This document shows positions 60,268 through 64,000 of a DNA stretch of 64,000 nucleotides, piece by piece; positions within the stretch are counted from its first letter, which is position 1; each line of letters starts with the position of its first letter. Location: contig CAZRBG010000005.1 in NCBI GenBank assembly GCA_964598225.1, positions 62,001 to 126,000 on the forward strand, read 5' to 3'. Both the position numbers and the translations under genes were made by a program. The notes under the pieces are model-generated. The model had not been told where the DNA came from. It saw only the letters and a program-made list of their open reading frames with translations, and ran no database searches. Origin of the DNA: SG8-4 sp964598225 (GTDB lineage Bacteria > Planctomycetota > Phycisphaerae > Sedimentisphaerales > Anaerobacaceae).

Positions 60268-63200
60268 TCACTGGTCTTGTTTTGTAAATGTGATCGGTTT
60301 GATATAGCCAAGTATCTGTTGAATCACCAGTTTGTCGCCTGCGAGGCGATATGAGGTCCTAGTTCGATTGCCCTCTTCACTGGTCATGGTTAGTGTAGAA
60401 GCGGTCGCTGTATAGGTGCCGGGCGTTGTCAGCACGCTGCCGTCACCTAGATCGTGCGAAACTAACGTATATTGGCCGTTCGGGGCGAATGTCAGAGTCA
60501 GGTCGAATTTCATGAAGACGATATTGGTCTTTCCCTTCCAGGCACCGGCAAGGGCCGCCAGAACTTTAGGCGGACCTGCGGCCGCGGGTTGAGCCGGTTG
60601 ATCGGCCTTTTCACCCTGAAGATTGTCCGGCGGTTCAGGAATCTGCCCAGGTTGCGCCCCCTGCTGCTGAGGTGGAGCGGGCTGGTTGGGCAGTTCCTGT
60701 GCCGCTCCTTGTCGCAGGTTAGAGATTAAAATGGCTTTAATCACCTCGATAGGGATATTCCGGTCCCTGAGCATCTGGATATGCTGTTCGTTGTCCAGAT
60801 CAATCGTGAAGTTGAGCTTCGTGACCTGCACAATATCTGCGACGACCGTCGGATGGTACTTGCAGTTATTAAGCATGAATACTATGTCATCCAGCGACAT
60901 GGGGCGCAGCCCCGGCTTTTCCAGTGCTTCGCGGATGGCCGGTGTCTCCGGGTGGAGCGTCCAGGCACGGCATAAATGGCCGTAGGGTATACCACCTCGC
61001 TCGGGAACCAGGTCTCGTAACACTTCCGCCAGTTGCATGTGCACTTCATAGGCACGTTCTGACCGACCGTGAAAGGCCAGATGTTCGCCATAGTGCACGA
61101 TGGCCTGCTGGCTGCGACGGACGTTCCAGAAAATATAGCCGAGGTCGAAGTAGACATCTTCCGGAGGCGTAACTCCCAGCTCTTTGGCCCGATCGAGTGC
61201 CGAGCTGTAGGATTCGACTGCCTTGTCCCACCGTTTCAAAGCCTTGAAGCAGCGTCCCATACGGGCCATGACAAGGGGATTATTGGTGAATTCCTGCTTG
61301 AGCTTGCCGTATTCAAGCAAGGCGGACATGTAGTTCTCTTTATGTTCGAAGTATTCGCCGATTCCGAACCGGGCTGCGAGATTGGTTGGATGGATGTCGG
61401 ACGCCTGCGCGAACTCACGGCGGCCGTTGTCAAAATCCCCCTTGGAATAGTAAATCCGACCGGCCAGAATGCAGGGTTCCGCAAGAACGTTATGCACTAA
61501 ATCCTTGGCCGTATTTGCCGCACGCAGCGCCTGGTCATATCGCCCCAGTTTCAGTAGCAATTGTCCTCTGGCGAAGTGGGTCCGCCAGATTTTGGGGTGG
61601 GCCTTAACCGAGCGCTCGGCGCACTGATTTGCTTGAACTACGTCCTCGTTCGCTGTATGGAGCTGACACCGCGTCAGAAGTGTCTCCATGTGGTCCGGAT
61701 CGTTCTTGAGGGCCTCGTTAAAGGCTTTTTTCGCCGACTCCACACCTTTGGTTCGCATTCGACAAGAACCCTGAAGGAAGTGAGCATCCGCCAGGTTCGG
61801 CCGCAGCTTGACGGCGCGGTCGGCAAGGCGCGTAGCGTCGGCGCCGGGATGGCGATGCAACAGGAAGCCGGCCAATGCGTAAGAATCGATAAAATCCAGT
61901 TCCGGATTCATTGGCAGGCCCAACTCGGCAACGAGCGGGAACCGATCCATTAGATAATGAACGGGTATCACACCATAGTAGCCGACCAGCTCATTAAGGC
62001 GCGCATTCTCCTGAGCCACCTGAATCGGCATTCCATAGGTGTTTTGACCGATCACGCCGCCGGTGATAAGGCTGAAACAGGGGCCGCCGCTGCTGCCTTT
62101 GGCGATTTTAGCGTCTGTAAAAATAGAATCGATGTCTCCCTCGCGGTTGCGATTGAAGCGTGTTACCACGCCGCCGGTGATGAAAATATTCAGAGTGTCG
62201 AATCGAAAACGCTGTGGAAAGCCGACAGCTACGACGGGATCACCGAGTCGCACATCATCGAGCGGTGTAAGCGGCGTGGCCGTGTACTCGCCGTCAGGCA
62301 ACTTCAAAAGGGCCACGTCGGCACTGTGATGAAAAAACATAGTCTCCTGTCCATACTGCCACCCGAGCAGTTCGACCTCGACTTCTTTGCGCGGCACCGA
62401 CTGGTCCCACTGAACGGTATATCGTTGGGCGGGCTGGCCGTCCTCATCGAGAACGACGTGAGCATTGGTAGCTATATAACCGTCCGGATGAATGATAAAG
62501 CCGGTGCCGCTGCTGCGACTGCCGCCGCCGTAGTGACAGAGGACCGATACTATAGAAGCCTTGTAACGCTCCAGCAGACCGCTCGCCTCGAAGGCACGCG
62601 TTCGGGCGCTGCGTCGAGCGAGGCCGAATTCTGATTTCTGTCGGATCTGCTCGAAGAGCGGTTCGTAACGGGCATATTTCTCCTCGGGCGAGCGACAAAC
62701 CGCCATATAATAAATGCCGTTTTGGCACGCCAGATAAATTTCCGTGACAAACGTGCCCGTTTTCTTTTTCAGCTTGCCCTCGAAACGAATTTTAGCGGCG
62801 TCGAGTTTCCCCAGGCCCACTTTGCGAATTTTTCCCTTGATCTTCATGTCGGGCTCGTCATAGCGCAGTAGAGGCAGAATGTGCTGAAGGGTCGCCTCGG
62901 CGTCTCGCCCACGATCAGCAATACCGCTTCCCAAATGCAGGAGGCCAACCTCGAAACAGACGTCGAGCTCATCGGCCTGCACCGCGCGTTTTTCCGGAGT
63001 CGCCGCGTATGTGACAGTTCCTTCGTCGAGAGAACGGACTACTCTCCAATCGGCCGGGAAGCGGAGCGTGAACTGCTTGCCCACGTGCCGGTACTCCTGC
63101 AATCCGTCCGCCTTCTCGGTTCTCACATCGGGTTTCTTTCCTTCCCGGAACATGGCCACTATACTGTTCGGCACACCCGCCTGGAGTAACTCGAGGGCTT

Positions 63201-63729
63201 CTCCTGCTGTCGGGCGCCCGGTTTCGAAGCCGACGATAGAGGCCAGAATGATAAAGGACTGTTCTCCCAGCTTATCACCGGCCAGTCGCTTCAACTCATT
63301 ATAGCCAAGCGGCTTGCCTTTGATGGCGATCATGATCGCCTGAGGAACACCCTGGCGGCTTAAGTCAAGAGCCTGCGAGGATGTCAGAACGTAAGTGGCT
63401 TCAGCTTCCGAGATTGCGCGCAATATCTCTGGTGTAGAATGACCACCTTTCACCATTGCTGCAATCCCCTCGATTGTCAGCGGTTTTTTTTCAGGTCCTC
63501 GCATGAAATCCAGAAGATCTTCACCTGCGCCGGCTTCCTTGAGTTTCCTCACATCGTCCTCATTCAAATCGTATTTCGCGGCGCCTTGCCTCTCGATTTC
63601 ACTCTTGACCTCGTCATCGCCAAAACCGAGCTGCTTGAGCTGAATTACATTCTCGACGGTAATATCTGTCGCCCGAGCAAGACCCGCAAAGAGGACAACG
63701 ATTAGAGTAGTCGTTGCGAATCGTCGCAT
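60268..63729 (-). CDS. Exported serine protease with TPR repeats and a C-terminal lipocalin-like domain
   Basis: An 1153-residue exported protein. Signal peptide 1-20. Residues about 23-205 are repeated helical units (VIQLKQLGFGDDEVKSEIER, IAAMVKGGHSTPEILRAI, ALELLQAGVPNSIVAM). A beta-rich domain follows (215-370, FTLRFPADWRVVRSLDEGTV). Then a trypsin-fold protease with His424 (TNAHVV), Asp471 (ADVALLKL) and Ser547 (GSSGGP). Residues about 620-950 are eight or so TPR units. A helical unit like the N-terminal ones recurs (LDDIVFMLNNCKYHPTVVAD). A Pro/Gln-rich linker leads to a final 75-residue beta domain (LAGAWKGKTNIVFMKFDLTL). Function is unknown; a periplasmic stress or processing role is plausible. 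The gene is single, with CCTCC-complement ribosome site (GGAGGC) before the ATG. Confidence 0.82.
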   Translation of the reverse strand: MRRFATTTLIVVLFAGLARATDITVENVIQLKQLGFGDDEVKSEIERQGAAKYDLNEDDVRKLKEAGAGEDLLDFMRGPEKKPLTIEGIAAMVKGGHSTPEILRAISEAEATYVLTSSQALDLSRQGVPQAIMIAIKGKPLGYNELKRLAGDKLGEQSFIILASIVGFETGRPTAGEALELLQAGVPNSIVAMFREGKKPDVRTEKADGLQEYRHVGKQFTLRFPADWRVVRSLDEGTVTYAATPEKRAVQADELDVCFEVGLLHLGSGIADRGRDAEATLQHILPLLRYDEPDMKIKGKIRKVGLGKLDAAKIRFEGKLKKKTGTFVTEIYLACQNGIYYMAVCRSPEEKYARYEPLFEQIRQKSEFGLARRSARTRAFEASGLLERYKASIVSVLCHYGGGSRSSGTGFIIHPDGYIATNAHVVLDEDGQPAQRYTVQWDQSVPRKEVEVELLGWQYGQETMFFHHSADVALLKLPDGEYTATPLTPLDDVRLGDPVVAVGFPQRFRFDTLNIFITGGVVTRFNRNREGDIDSIFTDAKIAKGSSGGPCFSLITGGVIGQNTYGMPIQVAQENARLNELVGYYGVIPVHYLMDRFPLVAELGLPMNPELDFIDSYALAGFLLHRHPGADATRLADRAVKLRPNLADAHFLQGSCRMRTKGVESAKKAFNEALKNDPDHMETLLTRCQLHTANEDVVQANQCAERSVKAHPKIWRTHFARGQLLLKLGRYDQALRAANTAKDLVHNVLAEPCILAGRIYYSKGDFDNGRREFAQASDIHPTNLAARFGIGEYFEHKENYMSALLEYGKLKQEFTNNPLVMARMGRCFKALKRWDKAVESYSSALDRAKELGVTPPEDVYFDLGYIFWNVRRSQQAIVHYGEHLAFHGRSERAYEVHMQLAEVLRDLVPERGGIPYGHLCRAWTLHPETPAIREALEKPGLRPMSLDDIVFMLNNCKYHPTVVADIVQVTKLNFTIDLDNEQHIQMLRDRNIPIEVIKAILISNLRQGAAQELPNQPAPPQQQGAQPGQIPEPPDNLQGEKADQPAQPAAAGPPKVLAALAGAWKGKTNIVFMKFDLTLTFAPNGQYTLVSHDLGDGSVLTTPGTYTATASTLTMTSEEGNRTRTSYRLAGDKLVIQQILGYIKPITFTKQDQ

Positions 63730-64000
63730 TCTCTGCCTCCTTTTCTACTATTTGATTAATGTGTTCCGCCCCCCTGGGCCTCGTGTTGTTGCCCGTGGTA
63801 GTTTGCGTTTCGGACCATTTTATACTGACACTTACCATTTGAATTTGACTTCATAAACGACATTTCTGTATACTTGGGCACTTTTCTGAGACACTCCTGT
63901 TCAATCCGAGGCCCACAATACCAAAACGGCATAGCAATTCCAACGAATTTCTCAGAAGTGAGATGTTCGAGACACCATGGCCCGTTCTTTCTCTATCCGG
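63730..64000. other. Intergenic region to the window end
   Basis: No gene, repeat or clear regulatory site is seen. It presumably holds the promoter of the minus-strand protease/TPR gene. Confidence 0.4.

Noticed and set aside
1..64000. CRISPR arrays, tRNA or rRNA genes, integrases and transposases
   Set aside because: I looked for regularly spaced repeats, tRNA-like ends and recombinase motifs and found none I could support.

Overview
The window reads as chromosome of a planctomycete, most likely class Phycisphaerae. This is inferred from gene content, not from an rRNA gene, since none is present. Supporting signs are four Tat- or Sec-exported sulfatases, a heparinase-like protein, LamG/PA14 and GLUG-repeat secreted proteins, dockerin-like EF-hand pairs ending in the 'F..NWM' style, a prepilin-type secreted protein, and an ECF sigma/anti-sigma/secreted-protein trio. 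Two Lpt permeases and a SurA-like foldase indicate an outer membrane. By eye most of the window is moderately GC-rich, with one clearly AT-rich tract near 28.1-32.2 kb.

Layout. 1-6.5 kb: the tail of a glycosidase-like gene, a PLP aminotransferase, two conserved proteins of unknown role, acylphosphatase, and a GAF/PP2C phosphatase followed by cmk and plsC. 6.6-12.8 kb: a GLUG/dockerin secreted protein, then a minus-strand galacturonate cassette (sodium:solute symporter, small unknown protein, GH28, tagaturonate epimerase). 13-16.3 kb: a TPR lipoprotein, then an ECF sigma factor that lacks region 4, an anti-sigma-like gene with a one-base frameshift, and a secreted protein. 16.5-20.5 kb: dnaN-DUF721(dciA)-gyrB on the minus strand, with a possible structured RNA just upstream of dnaN on the other strand. 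21-24.7 kb: a pentapeptide-repeat ion channel, DUF6398, a DUF368 (PopT-type) transporter and AMMECR1. 25-28.1 kb: two sulfatases in one operon. 28.1-31.3 kb: an AT-rich three-gene operon of exported proteins I cannot assign. 32-36 kb: an orphan DUF6788 gene beside palindromic repeats and a large LamG/PA14 protein. 36-40.7 kb: a ferritin-like protein coupled to a PhoR-like kinase, then a heparinase II/III-like protein. 40.8-46.3 kb: SurA-like protein, lptF and lptG, divergent from an HtrA-like protease. 46.5-48.9 kb: a complete TPP riboswitch-terminator-thiC unit followed by a PhoB-like regulator. 49-60 kb: a prepilin-type protein, a frameshifted GIY-YIG nuclease gene between two direct repeats, a sulfatase-glycosidase-sulfatase-VCBS operon, a Gfo/Idh/MocA oxidoreductase and an esterase remnant. 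60.3-63.7 kb: an 1153-residue protease/TPR protein.

How it fits together. Much of the window serves breakdown of sulfated or uronic-acid-containing polysaccharides, with exported sulfatases, lyase-like and glycosidase enzymes, plus uptake and galacturonate metabolism. Housekeeping blocks (replication, cell envelope, thiamine synthesis) lie between these. The space between genes is rich in short palindromic repeat families, two members of which supply the stop codon of the adjacent gene. Several genes are eroded: the sigma factor, the anti-sigma gene, the GIY-YIG gene, an esterase, and a 58-codon oxidoreductase stub.

The least explained items are the AT-rich three-gene operon, the hairpin RNA candidate at 20.7-20.9 kb, the GIY-YIG/repeat association and the protease/TPR protein.
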